Shown here: positions 7,623-17,876 of the stretch, in pieces
Position numbering within the stretch: the stretch's first letter is position 1
Layout of the letters: each line of letters opens with the position of its first letter
Assembly: GCA_030681035.1 (NCBI GenBank)
Contig: JAUXUI010000045.1
Span: 1 to 64,000 of the forward strand
Direction of reading: 5' to 3'
DNA: 64,000 nucleotides
From: Lysobacteraceae bacterium
Lineage (GTDB): Bacteria; Pseudomonadota; Gammaproteobacteria; Xanthomonadales; Xanthomonadaceae
The notes under the pieces: generated by a model
What the model was told of the DNA's origin: nothing
Database searches by the model: none
Seen by the model: the letters and a program-made list of their open reading frames with translations, nothing else
Translations under genes and position numbers: made by a program

Positions 7623-9941
7623 ATGACGCGCACCACCAAGCCCCGCCTTCTCGCCATCGCCCTTGCCGCCGCGTTGGCCATGCCCCATTCAGCCTCCGCG
7701 CAAGCGATGCAACCGTTCGTGGTGTCGGACATTCGCATTGAAGGTTTGCAACGTATTGCCGCCGGCACCGTGTTCACCTATCTGCCGATTGAACGCGGTT
7801 CGACGCTCGATAGCCAGGCCGCAGGCGATGCCATCCGTGCCCTGTTCACCACCGGCTTCTTCAACGACGTCAAGCTGGAACGCCAGAACGACATCTTGGT
7901 GGTGACCGTCACCGAACGACCGGCAATCAACAAAATCACCCTGGTCGGCAACAAGGACATCAAGACCGACGACCTGATGAAGGGCCTCAAGGACATCGGC
8001 TTGGCTGAGGGTGAAACCTTCAACCGGCTTGACCTTGAGCGGGTAACCCAGGAGCTGATCCGGCAATACAACAACCGTGGCAAGTACACCGCCACCATCA
8101 AGCCCAGCGTCAGCGAATTGGATCGCAACCGGGTCGATATCATCATCGAGGTGAAGGAAGGCAAGGCGGCGCGGGTGCGCCACATCAATATCGTTGGCAA
8201 CACCCAGTTCGACGAAGAAGTATTGCGTGATAGCTGGGAATCGAACACTTCAAACTGGCTGTCTTGGTACAGGCGCGACGACCAATACTCGCGCGAAAAA
8301 CTCTCCGGCGATCTGGAAAAGCTCTCCGAGTTCTATCTCGACCGCGGCTACGCGCAGTTTGAGGTCGAATCCTCGCAAGTATCACTGAGCCCGGACAAGA
8401 AAGATGTTTTTGTCAGCGCCAGTATCAAAGAGGGCGAAATCTATCGCGTCAGTTCGGTGGAGGTGACCGGCGATACCATCCTGCCGAAATCACAGATCGA
8501 GTCGATGGTGTTGCTGCGCAAGGGCAACATCTTCTCGCGCCGCGTGCTGGAGTTCTCGTCCGACACCATCACCAACACCCTGAGCAATATCGGCTATGCC
8601 TTCGCCAAGGTTACCCCGATCCCGAGTTTCGATGAAGATCAAAAACAACTGAGCGTCAAGCTGTTTGTCGAACCCGGCCAACGCGTGCATGTGCGTCGCA
8701 TCGTGTTCAAGGGTAATTCGAAAACCGCCGACGAGGTTCTGCGCCGCGAGATGCGCCAGTTCGAGGGCGCTTGGTTTTCGCAAGCCGCCATTGATCGCTC
8801 CAAGGTGCGGCTACAGAGAACCGGCTACTTTGAAGAAGTCGTGGTCGATACGACACCGGTGCCAGGAGTTGGCGATCAGGTTGATGTCGTAGTCAACTTC
8901 AAGGAACGCAGCGCCGGTCAGTTTGTTTTCGGCTTGGGCTTTTCGCAGCTCGCCGGACTGACGTTCTCGGTCGCAGTCAGCCAGGACAATTTCCTTGGCA
9001 CCGGCAACAGCGTCTCGGTGTCCGCCTCCACCAACACCTTCTCCAAGAACATCTCGTTTGGCTTTACTGATCCGTACTTTACCGATTCGGGCGTTTCGGT
9101 CGGCTATAACATCCGTTTCAGCGACTTCAATTCCGGCGACGCCAACACCGCCAACTTCAATTCAACCCAGGCAGCGGCGCGGGCGACCTTCGGCATCCCG
9201 CTGAGTGAAACCGACGGTTTTTCCGCTGCATTCGGCATCGACAGCAATCAGTTGTTCGTGTTCCGCGGGTTTACCCCGGACTCGCTGGTTGACTTCATCG
9301 ACCGCGTCGGCAACCGCACCTTCCATACCTGGCGCACCGAACTGGCTTGGTCGCGCGATTCGCGCAACCACTTTTTTGTGCCGACACGTGGCACCTTCCA
9401 GCGTATCGGTGTCGAAGTGGCGCTGCCCGGATCGACCGCCGAGTACTACCGTGCCACCTATGATTTCTCCAAGCTCTGGCCGCTGTCACGCTGGCTGGTG
9501 GTGCAAACCTCAGCCAACCTGGGTTATGGCGATGGTTACGGCAACGTCAAGGAACTGCCGTTCTTCGAAAACTTCTTCGCCGGTGGCACCAACTCGGTGC
9601 GTGGCTTCAAGGACAACACCCTGGGCCCGCAGGAAACCGCACAATTGAGTACTTTTTTGCAGCCCATCGGCGGTTCAGTCAAGACCGTTGGCAGCCTGGA
9701 GTTCATCTTCCCGACTTTGTTCAAGTCTGAATCCACTCGCATCAGCGCGTTTGTCGACTTCGGCAACGTATTCCGCGATATCGACGCGGTTTCATTGAGT
9801 GAGTTTCGTGCCAGCGCCGGCGTGTCGATGCAGTGGCAGGCACCGGTGGGTCCGATCGTGATCTCCTGGGCCAGGCGTTTGCGCTCGCAACCGCAGGATG
9901 AAGCCGAGTCGCTGCAATTCACCTTCGGCGGACGCTTCTAA
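7623..9941 (+). CDS. bamA: Outer membrane protein assembly factor BamA
   Basis: 772 residues. A signal peptide (MTRTTKPRLLAIALAAALAM, ending SASA) is followed by five POTRA domains to about residue 420 (first strand FVVSDIRIEGLQRI). A 16-stranded barrel follows, with the conserved barrel-gate segment GGTNSVRGFKDNTLGP. It ends LQFTFGGRF with the C-terminal aromatic signal. BamA inserts beta-barrel proteins into the outer membrane. An 81-nt gap separates it from rseP. No skp/ompH follows, unlike the enterobacterial order. Confidence 0.97.
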   Translation: MTRTTKPRLLAIALAAALAMPHSASAQAMQPFVVSDIRIEGLQRIAAGTVFTYLPIERGSTLDSQAAGDAIRALFTTGFFNDVKLERQNDILVVTVTERPAINKITLVGNKDIKTDDLMKGLKDIGLAEGETFNRLDLERVTQELIRQYNNRGKYTATIKPSVSELDRNRVDIIIEVKEGKAARVRHINIVGNTQFDEEVLRDSWESNTSNWLSWYRRDDQYSREKLSGDLEKLSEFYLDRGYAQFEVESSQVSLSPDKKDVFVSASIKEGEIYRVSSVEVTGDTILPKSQIESMVLLRKGNIFSRRVLEFSSDTITNTLSNIGYAFAKVTPIPSFDEDQKQLSVKLFVEPGQRVHVRRIVFKGNSKTADEVLRREMRQFEGAWFSQAAIDRSKVRLQRTGYFEEVVVDTTPVPGVGDQVDVVVNFKERSAGQFVFGLGFSQLAGLTFSVAVSQDNFLGTGNSVSVSASTNTFSKNISFGFTDPYFTDSGVSVGYNIRFSDFNSGDANTANFNSTQAAARATFGIPLSETDGFSAAFGIDSNQLFVFRGFTPDSLVDFIDRVGNRTFHTWRTELAWSRDSRNHFFVPTRGTFQRIGVEVALPGSTAEYYRATYDFSKLWPLSRWLVVQTSANLGYGDGYGNVKELPFFENFFAGGTNSVRGFKDNTLGPQETAQLSTFLQPIGGSVKTVGSLEFIFPTLFKSESTRISAFVDFGNVFRDIDAVSLSEFRASAGVSMQWQAPVGPIVISWARRLRSQPQDEAESLQFTFGGRF

Positions 9942-10067
9942 CGGACATGGCGATTGACCATCCCGCATCATGAAACATTTTCTCGCCATGCCGTTTCCCT
10001 CACCCCTGCCCTCAGGGAGAGGGGAACAAGGAAACGCTCCGCGTTGTTTCGCGTCAAGCCGCGCGCC

Positions 10068-11105
10068 GTGAGTCCGCGCCAGTGGTCATTGCGGCAGATT
10101 GCCGACGCCGTCGGCGTCGAGTTGCAGGGCGATGGCGAGCGGGTGATTCGCGGCGTTGCCACACTGGCCAATGCCGGCCCCGACCAGATCGCGTTTCTGG
10201 CCAACGCGCGTTATCGCCGCATGCTGGCTTCCACCGCCGCCGCCGCCGTGGTGTTGCATGCGCAGCATGCCGCCGAATGCCCAGCCAATGCGTTGCTTTG
10301 CGACAACCCCTACGCCGCCTTTGCCCGCATCGCCGCGCTGTTCGAACGTGTACCGGAAACCAATATCGGCATCCATGACAGCGCCATCATCACAAGCGAT
10401 GCACAGATCGCTACCAGCGCCAGCATCGGGCCGCTGTGCTGTATCGGCGCACGCTGCGTGATTGGCGAGCGAGCCATCATTGGCCCGGGTTGTGTGATCG
10501 GCGAGGATTGCGTGATCGGTGACGACAGCGTGCTGGTGGCGCGGGTGACGCTGGTGCAGTGCGTTCAGCTCGGACAACGGGTGCGAATCCACCCCGGAGC
10601 AGTAATCGGCGCCGACGGCTTTGGAATCGCTATGGAAGATGAGCATTGGCTCAAGGTGCCGCAACTGGGCGGCGTGGTGATTGGTGATGACTGCGAGATC
10701 GGCGCCAATACCACGATCGATCGCGGCGCTCTGGATGACACTATCCTCGAAGCCGACGTGCGTCTGGACAACCAGATCCAGATCGGCCACAACGTACGGA
10801 TCGGTGCGCATACCGCAATTGCTGGCTGCGTTGCCATTGCCGGATCGGCGCGCATCGGCAGGCATTGTCTGATTGGTGGCGCAGCCGGTATCGTTGGCCA
10901 CATCGAAATTGCCGACCGGGTTACCATTGCGGCGATGAGCCTGGTGACACACAGCCTGCATCAAGCAGGCGAATACGCATCGGGCACCCCGTTGCAACCC
11001 AGTGCGCAATGGCGTCGCAATGCAGTGCGCTTCAAGCAGCTCGATAACGTGCTGCGCGAATGCCAACGCAAGCCAACCGATCAGGAAACGGACCCGGATA
11101 AATGA
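10068..11105 (+). CDS. lpxD: UDP-3-O-(3-hydroxyacyl)glucosamine N-acyltransferase
   Basis: 345 residues from GTG at 10068. It adds the second hydroxyacyl chain, the third step of lipid A synthesis. The N-terminal uridine-binding domain ([20 protein letters not shown]) precedes a left-handed beta-helix of hexapeptide repeats ([16 protein letters not shown]). The catalytic His lies in [15 protein letters not shown]. The open frame extends upstream to 9954, but that part is translated repeat DNA (the C-rich/G-rich element), so the GTG is preferred. No clear Shine-Dalgarno sequence is seen, and the start is the least certain part. Confidence 0.93.
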   Translation: MSPRQWSLRQIADAVGVELQGDGERVIRGVATLANAGPDQIAFLANARYRRMLASTAAAAVVLHAQHAAECPANALLCDNPYAAFARIAALFERVPETNIGIHDSAIITSDAQIATSASIGPLCCIGARCVIGERAIIGPGCVIGEDCVIGDDSVLVARVTLVQCVQLGQRVRIHPGAVIGADGFGIAMEDEHWLKVPQLGGVVIGDDCEIGANTTIDRGALDDTILEADVRLDNQIQIGHNVRIGAHTAIAGCVAIAGSARIGRHCLIGGAAGIVGHIEIADRVTIAAMSLVTHSLHQAGEYASGTPLQPSAQWRRNAVRFKQLDNVLRECQRKPTDQETDPDK

Positions 11106-11584
11106 CGCACGAAAACCTCGAATTGCCGCTCACGATGCCGCTCGATATCGCCCGCATCCGATCACTGTTGCCGCACCGCTATCCGTTTTTGCTGGTTGAT
11201 CGGGTGCTCGCGTTCGAGCGCAACGTCAGCCTGCAGGCAATCAAGAACGTCACCATCAACGAGCCGTTCTTCCAGGGCCACTTCCCCGGCTACCCGGTGA
11301 TGCCTGGGGTGTTGGTGATCGAGGCCATGGCACAGGCTGCAGGGCTGCTGACACAACTCTCCAACCTGCCGCGTACACCGGATGCCCCAGAAAAGTTGTA
11401 CTACCTGGTCAAGGTGGATAAAGCCCGTTTTGCCCGCGTGGTGTCGCCCGGCGACCAACTGGTGCTGGATGTCGATCTCAAGCGCTCATTTCGCGGCATG
11501 GGCCATTACAACACCCGCGCCCTCGTCGATGGCAAAGAGGTCGCCAGCGCCGAAATCCTTTGCGCCGAGCGTGACGCACCATGA
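11102..11584 (+). CDS. fabZ: (3R)-hydroxyacyl-ACP dehydratase
   Basis: 160 residues. It dehydrates 3-hydroxyacyl-ACP in fatty acid elongation and competes with LpxA/LpxD for hydroxymyristoyl-ACP. The hot-dog signature is present: [11 protein letters not shown], then the catalytic His in [20 protein letters not shown] and its partner Glu. The ATGA overlap with lpxD supports the start at 11102. Met12 would give a more typical length of about 149. It overlaps lpxA by 4 nt. Confidence 0.96.
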   Translation: MTHENLELPLTMPLDIARIRSLLPHRYPFLLVDRVLAFERNVSLQAIKNVTINEPFFQGHFPGYPVMPGVLVIEAMAQAAGLLTQLSNLPRTPDAPEKLYYLVKVDKARFARVVSPGDQLVLDVDLKRSFRGMGHYNTRALVDGKEVASAEILCAERDAP

Positions 11585-12351
11585 TTCACAAAAGCGCGTG
11601 CATCGATCCGGATGCGCGTATCGCCGAAGGGGTTCGCATCGGCGCATTCTGCGTGATCGGCCCAGGCGTGGAGATCGCTGCGGGCACGGTAATCGGTCCG
11701 CACGTGGTGATCGACGGCCCTACCCGCATCGGCCGCGACAATCGCATCCATTCCTTCGCCGCATTGGGCGGCGAGCCGCAGGATAAAAAATATCGCGGCG
11801 AGCCGAGTCGGCTGGAGATCGGCGACCGCAACACCATCCGTGAGTTCGTCACCTTCAATCGTGGCACCGACGATGACAACGGCGTTACCCGCATCGGCAA
11901 TGACAACTGGATTATGGCCTACGTGCATATTGCCCACGATTGCCTGGTTGGCAACAACACGGTGTTTGCCAACGCCTCGTCGCTGGCCGGGCATAGTGTG
12001 ATCGATGACTGGGTGATCCTCGGCGGTTTCACCCTGGTACACCAGTTTTGTCAGGTCGGTGCCCACGCATTTACTGCCATGGGCAGCGTGATAAATCGTG
12101 ACGTGCCGCCGTTCATCACCGTCGCTGGTGCCTATGCACAACCGCACGGCATCAACGCCGAGGGGCTGCGCCGGCGCGAGTTTTCCAGCGAGCGCATCCT
12201 TACCATCAAACGCGCCTACCGCACCCTGTACAAGGCTGGCCTGCCGCTGGCCGAGGCGCGTGCCGAACTCGCACAGCAGGCGGAACACTCGACTGACGTC
12301 CGCCTGCTGCTCGATTTCATCGATCGCAGTCAGCGCTCGTTGGTGCGCTGA
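11581..12351 (+). CDS. lpxA: Acyl-ACP--UDP-N-acetylglucosamine O-acyltransferase
   Basis: 256 residues, close to the E. coli length. It catalyses the first step of lipid A synthesis. Hexapeptide repeats run from the N-terminus ([20 protein letters not shown]). The catalytic His is in [13 protein letters not shown]. The acyl-chain ruler region is [18 protein letters not shown], and a C-terminal helical domain follows. It overlaps fabZ by 4 nt (ATGA) and precedes lpxB by 5 nt. Confidence 0.97.
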   Translation: MIHKSACIDPDARIAEGVRIGAFCVIGPGVEIAAGTVIGPHVVIDGPTRIGRDNRIHSFAALGGEPQDKKYRGEPSRLEIGDRNTIREFVTFNRGTDDDNGVTRIGNDNWIMAYVHIAHDCLVGNNTVFANASSLAGHSVIDDWVILGGFTLVHQFCQVGAHAFTAMGSVINRDVPPFITVAGAYAQPHGINAEGLRRREFSSERILTIKRAYRTLYKAGLPLAEARAELAQQAEHSTDVRLLLDFIDRSQRSLVR

Positions 12352-12356
12352 GTGCA

Positions 12357-13526
12357 ATGAGCGCCACCAGTACCCGTCCGCTGCGTATTGCGCTGGTGGC
12401 CGGTGAGGCTTCAGGCGACAGTTTGGGTGGCGGCTTGATGACCGCACTGCGACAACGGCTTGGCGCGGTCAGCTTTGCCGGCATCGGCGGGCCGCAGATG
12501 CGTGAGGCCGGCCTCGATGGCTGGCATGATTGCAGTGAACTGGCGGTGATGGGCCTGACCGAAGTTCTGCGTCATCTGCCGCGCCTGCTGCGCCTGCGTC
12601 GGCAACTGGACTCGCGTCTTGAACAATGGCAACCCGATTTGTACATCGGCATCGACGCGCCCGATTTCAACCTGCCCGTGGAACGCCGCCTGAAAGCACG
12701 CGGAGTCACCACCGTGCATTACGTCAGCCCTTCAGTGTGGGCCTGGCGCGGCAAGCGGGCACAACGCATGGGCGAGAGTGCCGACTGCGTGTTGTGCCTG
12801 TTCCCGATGGAGCCGCCGATCTATCAGCGTTTCGGTGTGGACGCGCGTTTTGTCGGGCACCCGCTGGCGGATGCCTATGCCATGGAGCCCGACCAATCCG
12901 GTGCTCGCGCACAATTGGGCCTGAGCGATGACACACGCGTGCTGGCGGTATTGCCCGGCTCGCGCATCGGCGAAATTCAACGTCTGCTGCCGACGTTCCT
13001 GGATGCCGTGGCCGAATTGCACGAGGCGACCCCTGGATTGCAGGTACTGATCCCCGCCGCCAATGGCGCCTGTGCCGACGCTATCCACGCGATGCTCGCC
13101 AACCATGCACTGGCCACCAAGCCAAACGTGCTCGATGGTCAGGCCAGCATCGCCTTGCTGGCCTGCGACGCGGTGCTGCTGGCTTCGGGCACCGCCGCAC
13201 TGGAGGCATTGCTGGCCAAGCGACCGATGGTGGTGGCCTACCGCATTGCCGCGCTCACCCACACGCTGGTGATGCGCCTTGGACTGATGCAGGTGCGGCG
13301 CTACAGCCTGCCCAACGCGCTTGCCGGCCATCTGCTGGTGCCCGAATTGATGCAGCACGACTGCCGCCCCGCCGCGATCACGGCGGCACTACTGCCTTGG
13401 CTGCAAGCACCGGGTGCCAGCACGGCATTGTTGCCGGCCTATCGCGCCATCCACCAGCAACTGCGTGGCAACGCCAGCGCAAAAGCAGCGGACGCGGTCA
13501 TCGACATGTTGGCTCGGCGCCGGTGA
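12357..13526 (+). CDS. lpxB: Lipid-A-disaccharide synthase
   Basis: 389 residues, a GT19 glycosyltransferase. It joins lipid X and UDP-diacylglucosamine at the inner membrane. Signature segments are [59 protein letters not shown] and the C-terminal [20 protein letters not shown] nucleotide-sugar site. It ends in a GTGA overlap with rnhB. Confidence 0.97.
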   Translation: MSATSTRPLRIALVAGEASGDSLGGGLMTALRQRLGAVSFAGIGGPQMREAGLDGWHDCSELAVMGLTEVLRHLPRLLRLRRQLDSRLEQWQPDLYIGIDAPDFNLPVERRLKARGVTTVHYVSPSVWAWRGKRAQRMGESADCVLCLFPMEPPIYQRFGVDARFVGHPLADAYAMEPDQSGARAQLGLSDDTRVLAVLPGSRIGEIQRLLPTFLDAVAELHEATPGLQVLIPAANGACADAIHAMLANHALATKPNVLDGQASIALLACDAVLLASGTAALEALLAKRPMVVAYRIAALTHTLVMRLGLMQVRRYSLPNALAGHLLVPELMQHDCRPAAITAALLPWLQAPGASTALLPAYRAIHQQLRGNASAKAADAVIDMLARRR

Positions 13527-14110
13527 GCACACCGCCGTGGATTGCCGGTGTCGATGAAGCCGGGCGCGGGCCACTGGCAGGCCCGGTCACTGTGGCAGCG
13601 GTCATTCTCGATCCACAACGCCCTATTGCCGGGCTTGATGATTCAAAAAAACTCAGCCGGTTACGACGTGAAGTCCTGTATCCACAGATCATCGAATCAG
13701 CATTGGCATGGCATATCGTATTTGTCGCCGCCGCTGAAATTGATCGCGTGAATATCCTCAATGCCACCCTCGATGGCATGCGCGCGGCCCTGCTGGGCTT
13801 GCAACACCCCCCGACCCTGGCATTGATCGATGGCAACCGTCTGCCCAAGGCGCTGCCCTGCCCGGCGCGTGCCATTGTCGGTGGTGATGGCATTGAACCG
13901 GCGATCAGCGCCGCCTCGATCCTTGCCAAGGTCGCCCGCGACCAGCACATGGATGGCCTGGACGCCCACTACCCCGGTTACGGGTTCCGCCAGCACCACG
14001 GCTACCCCACCCCGATGCACCTCGATGCTCTGCGTCGGCTCGGCCCCTGCCCCGAACACCGCCGCAGTTTTGCACCGGTACGCGCCTTGCTGACACCCGG
14101 TTGTGAGTGA
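13523..14110 (+). CDS. rnhB: Ribonuclease HII
   Basis: 195 residues from GTG at 13523, which overlaps the lpxB TGA. It removes ribonucleotides from RNA:DNA hybrids. Catalytic acids are in [16 protein letters not shown] (Asp, Glu), LIDGNRLP (Asp) and near the C-terminus, with [13 protein letters not shown] following. This is the last gene of the envelope block. dnaE, which often follows rnhB, is absent; repeat DNA follows instead. Confidence 0.96.
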   Translation: MSTPPWIAGVDEAGRGPLAGPVTVAAVILDPQRPIAGLDDSKKLSRLRREVLYPQIIESALAWHIVFVAAAEIDRVNILNATLDGMRAALLGLQHPPTLALIDGNRLPKALPCPARAIVGGDGIEPAISAASILAKVARDQHMDGLDAHYPGYGFRQHHGYPTPMHLDALRRLGPCPEHRRSFAPVRALLTPGCE

Positions 14111-14130
14111 TCGCAAACACAGTATGGGTG

Positions 14131-14190
14131 GGGACCTCGGGACCTCGGGACCTCGGGACCTCGGGACCACGGGACCACGGGACCACGGGA
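14131..14190. repeat. 8-bp tandem repeat (GGGACCTC x4, GGGACCAC x3)
   Basis: Perfect 8-bp units: four GGGACCTC (14131-14162), then three GGGACCAC (14163-14186), ending in GGGA. Shorter relatives (GGGACTC units) occur at 17458-17472 and 22381-22397. It is a likely variable-number locus. Confidence 0.85.
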
Positions 14191-14295
14191 AGAGCGTAAT
14201 GCTTCCGGTCCGCAAAGGACGCAAAAGCAGAACGAAGCTTGAGCAACGGCGCGCACTGTCGTGGTTATCTCGGAATTGGCGCGACATTATGGCGG

Positions 14296-14330
14296 TCCCG
14301 GGTTACGCGCTTCGCGCTAACCCGGGCTAC
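14296..14330. repeat. REP-like palindrome (CCCGGGTTA ... TAACCCGGG)
   Basis: The same arms as 2011-2045, around the self-complementary loop CGCGCTTCGCGC, so the whole unit can fold into one long hairpin. It lies between rnhB and the DUF502 gene. Confidence 0.8.
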
Positions 14331-14855
14331 AACGTGCGATGGGGAACAATGATTGCAGCGGGATGAAACGGAAAAGCAGATAAATAGCGCAGGGACGCGC
14401 GGGCCGAGTGCGACCACGCGCCGTCAAGCACGGCGAGCATCGCAGGCAAGCGCAGGGGAAAGGCGCCGGTGTTTAAAGCACATGGATGTGCGAGTTCGGC
14501 GCCGGCCTGCGGTTGCCGAGAAGCGCAGTGGATCGGTGCGGCAGGAGCCGCACCGACGTGCGCCCAGCGCAAGGCGTTTTGGGTCCTTTTCCGCCCGTGA
14601 AAAGGGCCTCGCCGGCCGCAGGCCGGTGAAAGCTTTGAAGCATCGCTTTGAAGCTTCGCTTTGAAGCTCGCCGGCCCCAGCCTTGAAAGCTTAGCTTTGA
14701 CACTCCGTTCGGTCGTTACGTTCGATGCGCTCACTGCGCTCGGTTCGTCGCTTCGCGCCTTTGCGAACCATCCACCCATGCCTTACACCCAAATCCAGCG
14801 ATAAATGACATGGATCACACCGTAGCGTTCAACCGGTTGCCTGTAGAATTGCCGA
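14331..14855. other. Gene-free stretch with composite repeats
   Basis: No gene is supported. The segment GATGAAACGGAAAAGC near 14363 and the 22 bases at 14426-14447 recur near 17766 and at 18075-18096, so this looks like a copy of the same composite intergenic repeat. Around 14628-14700 there are overlapping GAAGCTTTGAAGC-type repeats. A TAGAAT close to the next start codon might be a -10, but there is no convincing -35. Confidence 0.55.
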
Positions 14856-15551
14856 ATGCGCATCCCCCATATCCAGCGTTTCCTGTTCACCGGCCTGCTC
14901 ACCGTGTTCCCGTTGTGGCTCACCTGGGTCGTGTTCGAGCTCGTGCTCACCCAGTTGTCCAAGGTTGGCGCGCCCATCGTTGACGCCGTGTTCAACGTGC
15001 TCTCGCCGCTGTTCCCGTCATCTACGTACATGCTCGATCTGAGCTGGTTGCGCTTCGCGCTGGCGGTGCTGCTCACCCTGGCGGTGCTGTACAGCCTGGG
15101 CGCACTGGCCAACCGGGTGATCGGCAAACGCCTGCTGGCATGGATCGACAGTCTTATCGCACGCATCCCGTTGGTACACTCGATCTATGGCGGCACCAAA
15201 AAGCTGCTCTCAGTGCTGGCCGCCAAACCCGAAGGTGCGCAACGCGTGGTGCTGATCGATTTTCCCAACCGCGACATGAAAGTGGTCGGCTTCGTCACCC
15301 GCGTGATCCGCGAAGAAGGCAGCGGCCGCGAGTTGGCTGCGGTGTATGTGCCGACCACGCCCAACCCGACCTCGGGTTATCTTGAAATCGTACCGGTCGA
15401 AAACCTTACTCCGACCGACTGGAGCGTCGATCAAGCCATGGCCTTCATCATCTCCGGCGGCGCGGTCAGCCCGGATCAGATTCCCTACAGCCGCCCCGCA
15501 CCAGCCGCCAGTCCGGCTGCAATCAAAACTGGCGCAGACAACGCGCCATGA
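14856..15551 (+). CDS. DUF502 family membrane protein
   Basis: 231 residues of the DUF502 family. Two membrane segments lie at about residues 9-32 (FTGLLTVFPLWLTWVVFELV) and 66-88. A cytosolic domain follows with the family motifs IPLVHSIYGGTKKLLSVL and TTPNPTSGYLEIVP. The function is not established; relatives are widespread in bacteria and plants. No strong Shine-Dalgarno sequence is visible, and repeats flank it upstream. Confidence 0.88.
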   Translation: MRIPHIQRFLFTGLLTVFPLWLTWVVFELVLTQLSKVGAPIVDAVFNVLSPLFPSSTYMLDLSWLRFALAVLLTLAVLYSLGALANRVIGKRLLAWIDSLIARIPLVHSIYGGTKKLLSVLAAKPEGAQRVVLIDFPNRDMKVVGFVTRVIREEGSGRELAAVYVPTTPNPTSGYLEIVPVENLTPTDWSVDQAMAFIISGGAVSPDQIPYSRPAPAASPAAIKTGADNAP

Positions 15552-15636
15552 CCAATGGCGCTTGCCGCAACACGGTGCTGCGCGCAGGCTGGCCGTTCAA
15601 TATTGTCCTTGAATCATCCATCCACTGAGGTTCCTC

Positions 15637-17454
15637 ATGCACGTTCGCCCCCTCGCGCTTGCCATCGGCCTGTCCCTTGCCTCCCTGTTGGCCGCTTGTT
15701 CCAGCCCAAATCAAGCACCTGACGCCAGCACTCCGGCGCAGAGCGCGGTCGATCCGGCACAGCTCGCCGCCCAGCTCGATGCCATGTACGCCGAGTTCTG
15801 GGAAGCATCGCTCCAACTCAACCCGCTGCAAGCCACCTTTATCGGTGACCCGCGTTACAACGATCAACTCCCCAATTTCCTGAGTGCCGACTACCGGCGG
15901 CAGGCGCGTGACTTCACACAACAATGGCTGGCGCGCGCACAAACCATCGACCCGACCCCGCTGAGCGGGCAGGCGCGCATCTCGTACGACATCTTCGTGC
16001 GCGACCTCACCTCCGAGTTGGAATCCGAGCGCTTCCCGGACTGGATGCAGCCGATCAACCAGTTCAGCTCGATGGCCAGTTTTGCCGTGCAATTGGGCTC
16101 GGGCAGCAGCGCGCAGCCATTCAAGACCGTGCTTGATTACGACAACTGGCTCAAACGTGGTGATGCGTTGGTCACCCTGTTCGATCAGGCCATCGCCAAC
16201 ATGCGTGAAGGCATGGCTGCTGGTGTTGTGCAGCCCAAGGTACTGATGCTCAAGGTGCTGCCGCAGCTCGACGCGGTGATCAAAGCCAATCCCGAAGACA
16301 GTGAGTTCTGGGGCCCGATCACGCGCATGCCGGCGGATTTCAACGACGCCGACAAACAGCGCCTGACCGCAGCTTATCGCGCCATGATCGGCGATAAACT
16401 GATGCCGGCCTACCAACGCCTGCGCGATTTCATCGCCAGCGATTACCTGCCCGCCTGTCGCGACACCGTGTCACTCTCGGCACTTCCCGATGGTGAAGCC
16501 TGGTACGCATTCAATGCCAAATCGCAAACCACCACTGACCTCACTCCAGCGCAAATCCACCAGATCGGCCTTGATGAAGTGGCGCGCATCCAAGGCGAAA
16601 TGCGCAATGTGATGCAGCAGGTCGCCTTCAAGGGTGAGCTCAAGGATTTCTTCGCCTTCCTCACCAACGACAAGCAATTCGAGTTCAAAAACGAGCAGGC
16701 GCTGCTCGATGCCTACAATGGCCTGCGTGAGCGTATCGACGCCAGGATTCCAGAACAGTTCTCGCTATTGCCAAAGGCCGGTTTTGAGATTCGCCCGATC
16801 GAAGCCTTCCGCGCGGCGGCCTCGGCCGGCGGCGAATACCAGTCGCCGAGCGCCGATGGCTCACGCCCCGGTATCTTCTACGTCAACACCTACGACCTGC
16901 CCACCCGTAAAACCTGGGACATGGAAGACTTGTACCTGCACGAAGCGATCCCCGGCCACCACTTCCAGATCGCAATCCAGCAGGAACTGGGCGACGTACC
17001 GGCATTCCGTCGTTTCGGTGGCACCACCGCCTTTGCTGAAGGTTGGGGGCTTTATGCTGAATCGCTGGGCAAGGACCTGGGCGTCTACACCGATCCATAC
17101 ATGTACTTCGGGCGTTTGCAGGGCGAACTGTGGCGCGCGATCCGTCTGGTGGTGGATACCGGCCTGCATTCCAAAGGCTGGACCCGCGAACAGGTGATCG
17201 CCTATATGCACGACAACTCGGCGGTGACCGACGTCGATGCGATTGCCGAAGCCGAGCGTTATATCGCGATCCCCGGCCAGGCGCTGGCCTACAAGATCGG
17301 CGAGCTCAAGATTCAAGAATTGCGCAAACGCGCCAGCGAGAAACTCGGCGCCACGTTCGATATCCGCGAGTTTCACGCACAGGTATTGAAAGATGGTGCC
17401 CTGCCGCTGGCTGTGCTGGAAGCCAAGATTGATCGTTGGATTGCCACGCAGTAG
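15637..17454 (+). CDS. DUF885 family lipoprotein, probable metallopeptidase
   Basis: 605 residues. The signal peptide has a lipobox ending LLAAC (Cys about 21), so it is a predicted lipoprotein. The DUF885 domain carries HEAIPGHHFQIAIQQEL and then GTTAFAEGWGLYAESLG. The His-Glu...His-His and downstream Glu resemble a gluzincin zinc site of the HExxH...E kind with altered spacing. A peptidase role is inferred; the substrate is unknown. It stands alone, with a GAGG ribosome site 5 nt before the ATG. Confidence 0.88.
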   Translation: MHVRPLALAIGLSLASLLAACSSPNQAPDASTPAQSAVDPAQLAAQLDAMYAEFWEASLQLNPLQATFIGDPRYNDQLPNFLSADYRRQARDFTQQWLARAQTIDPTPLSGQARISYDIFVRDLTSELESERFPDWMQPINQFSSMASFAVQLGSGSSAQPFKTVLDYDNWLKRGDALVTLFDQAIANMREGMAAGVVQPKVLMLKVLPQLDAVIKANPEDSEFWGPITRMPADFNDADKQRLTAAYRAMIGDKLMPAYQRLRDFIASDYLPACRDTVSLSALPDGEAWYAFNAKSQTTTDLTPAQIHQIGLDEVARIQGEMRNVMQQVAFKGELKDFFAFLTNDKQFEFKNEQALLDAYNGLRERIDARIPEQFSLLPKAGFEIRPIEAFRAAASAGGEYQSPSADGSRPGIFYVNTYDLPTRKTWDMEDLYLHEAIPGHHFQIAIQQELGDVPAFRRFGGTTAFAEGWGLYAESLGKDLGVYTDPYMYFGRLQGELWRAIRLVVDTGLHSKGWTREQVIAYMHDNSAVTDVDAIAEAERYIAIPGQALAYKIGELKIQELRKRASEKLGATFDIREFHAQVLKDGALPLAVLEAKIDRWIATQ

Positions 17455-17472
17455 GCGGGACTCGGGACTCGG

Positions 17473-17566
17473 TCGCTGCGCGACAGCGCTCGCTGTGCTC
17501 GCTACGCCTTCGCTTCGCTCGGTCGCGCACAGGGTGCGCTCCCACAGACAGGCGGTAACGCTCACC
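17473..17566. repeat. 94-bp direct repeat, copy 1
   Basis: It starts TCGCTGCGCGACAGCGCTCG and ends GGTAACGCTCACC, and recurs identically 150 bp downstream at 17623-17716. It contains the inverted relative of the AGGAGC...CACCCTGTG repeat. The frames through it are not genes. Confidence 0.9.
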
Positions 17567-17622
17567 CTGTAACGGACTTGGTATCCGCCTTCATTTCACC
17601 GCTGCACGGTTCGCTCGGTCTG

Positions 17623-17716
17623 TCGCTGCGCGACAGCGCTCGCTGTGCTCGCTACGCCTTCGCTTCGCTCGGTCGCGCACAGGGTGCGCTCCCACAGACA
17701 GGCGGTAACGCTCACC
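17623..17716. repeat. 94-bp direct repeat, copy 2
   Basis: Identical to 17473-17566 as far as I can compare base by base. The dispersed TGTAGGAGCCCACCCTGTGG repeat follows directly at 17717. Confidence 0.9.
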
Positions 17717-17740
17717 TGTAGGAGCCCACCCTGTGGGCGA
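17717..17740. repeat. Short dispersed palindromic repeat (TGTAGGAGCCCACCCTGTGG type)
   Basis: Near-identical 24-mers occur at 32535-32558 and 38320-38343. An inverted copy at 38281-38303 makes a hairpin pair there. The CCCACCCTGTGGG core is itself palindromic. Confidence 0.8.
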
Positions 17741-17876
17741 CCGTTTTCGCACACGATAAAGTGGGATGGAACGGAAAAGCTGCACCGTAGCGCATGGCAA
17801 CGGCATGGGCATGGGCATGGGCAGATATTTTTGATCCATGCAAAATCTGCATTCCCCAGCCATGTGGGTCACGCCG

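Noticed and set aside
14100..14190. CRISPR array
   Set aside because: The repeats are 8 bp with no spacers; a simple tandem array.
14327..14779. 150-residue minus-strand frame
   Set aside because: It lies wholly in composite intergenic repeats; similar peptides appear wherever the repeat occurs, so it is repeat-derived.
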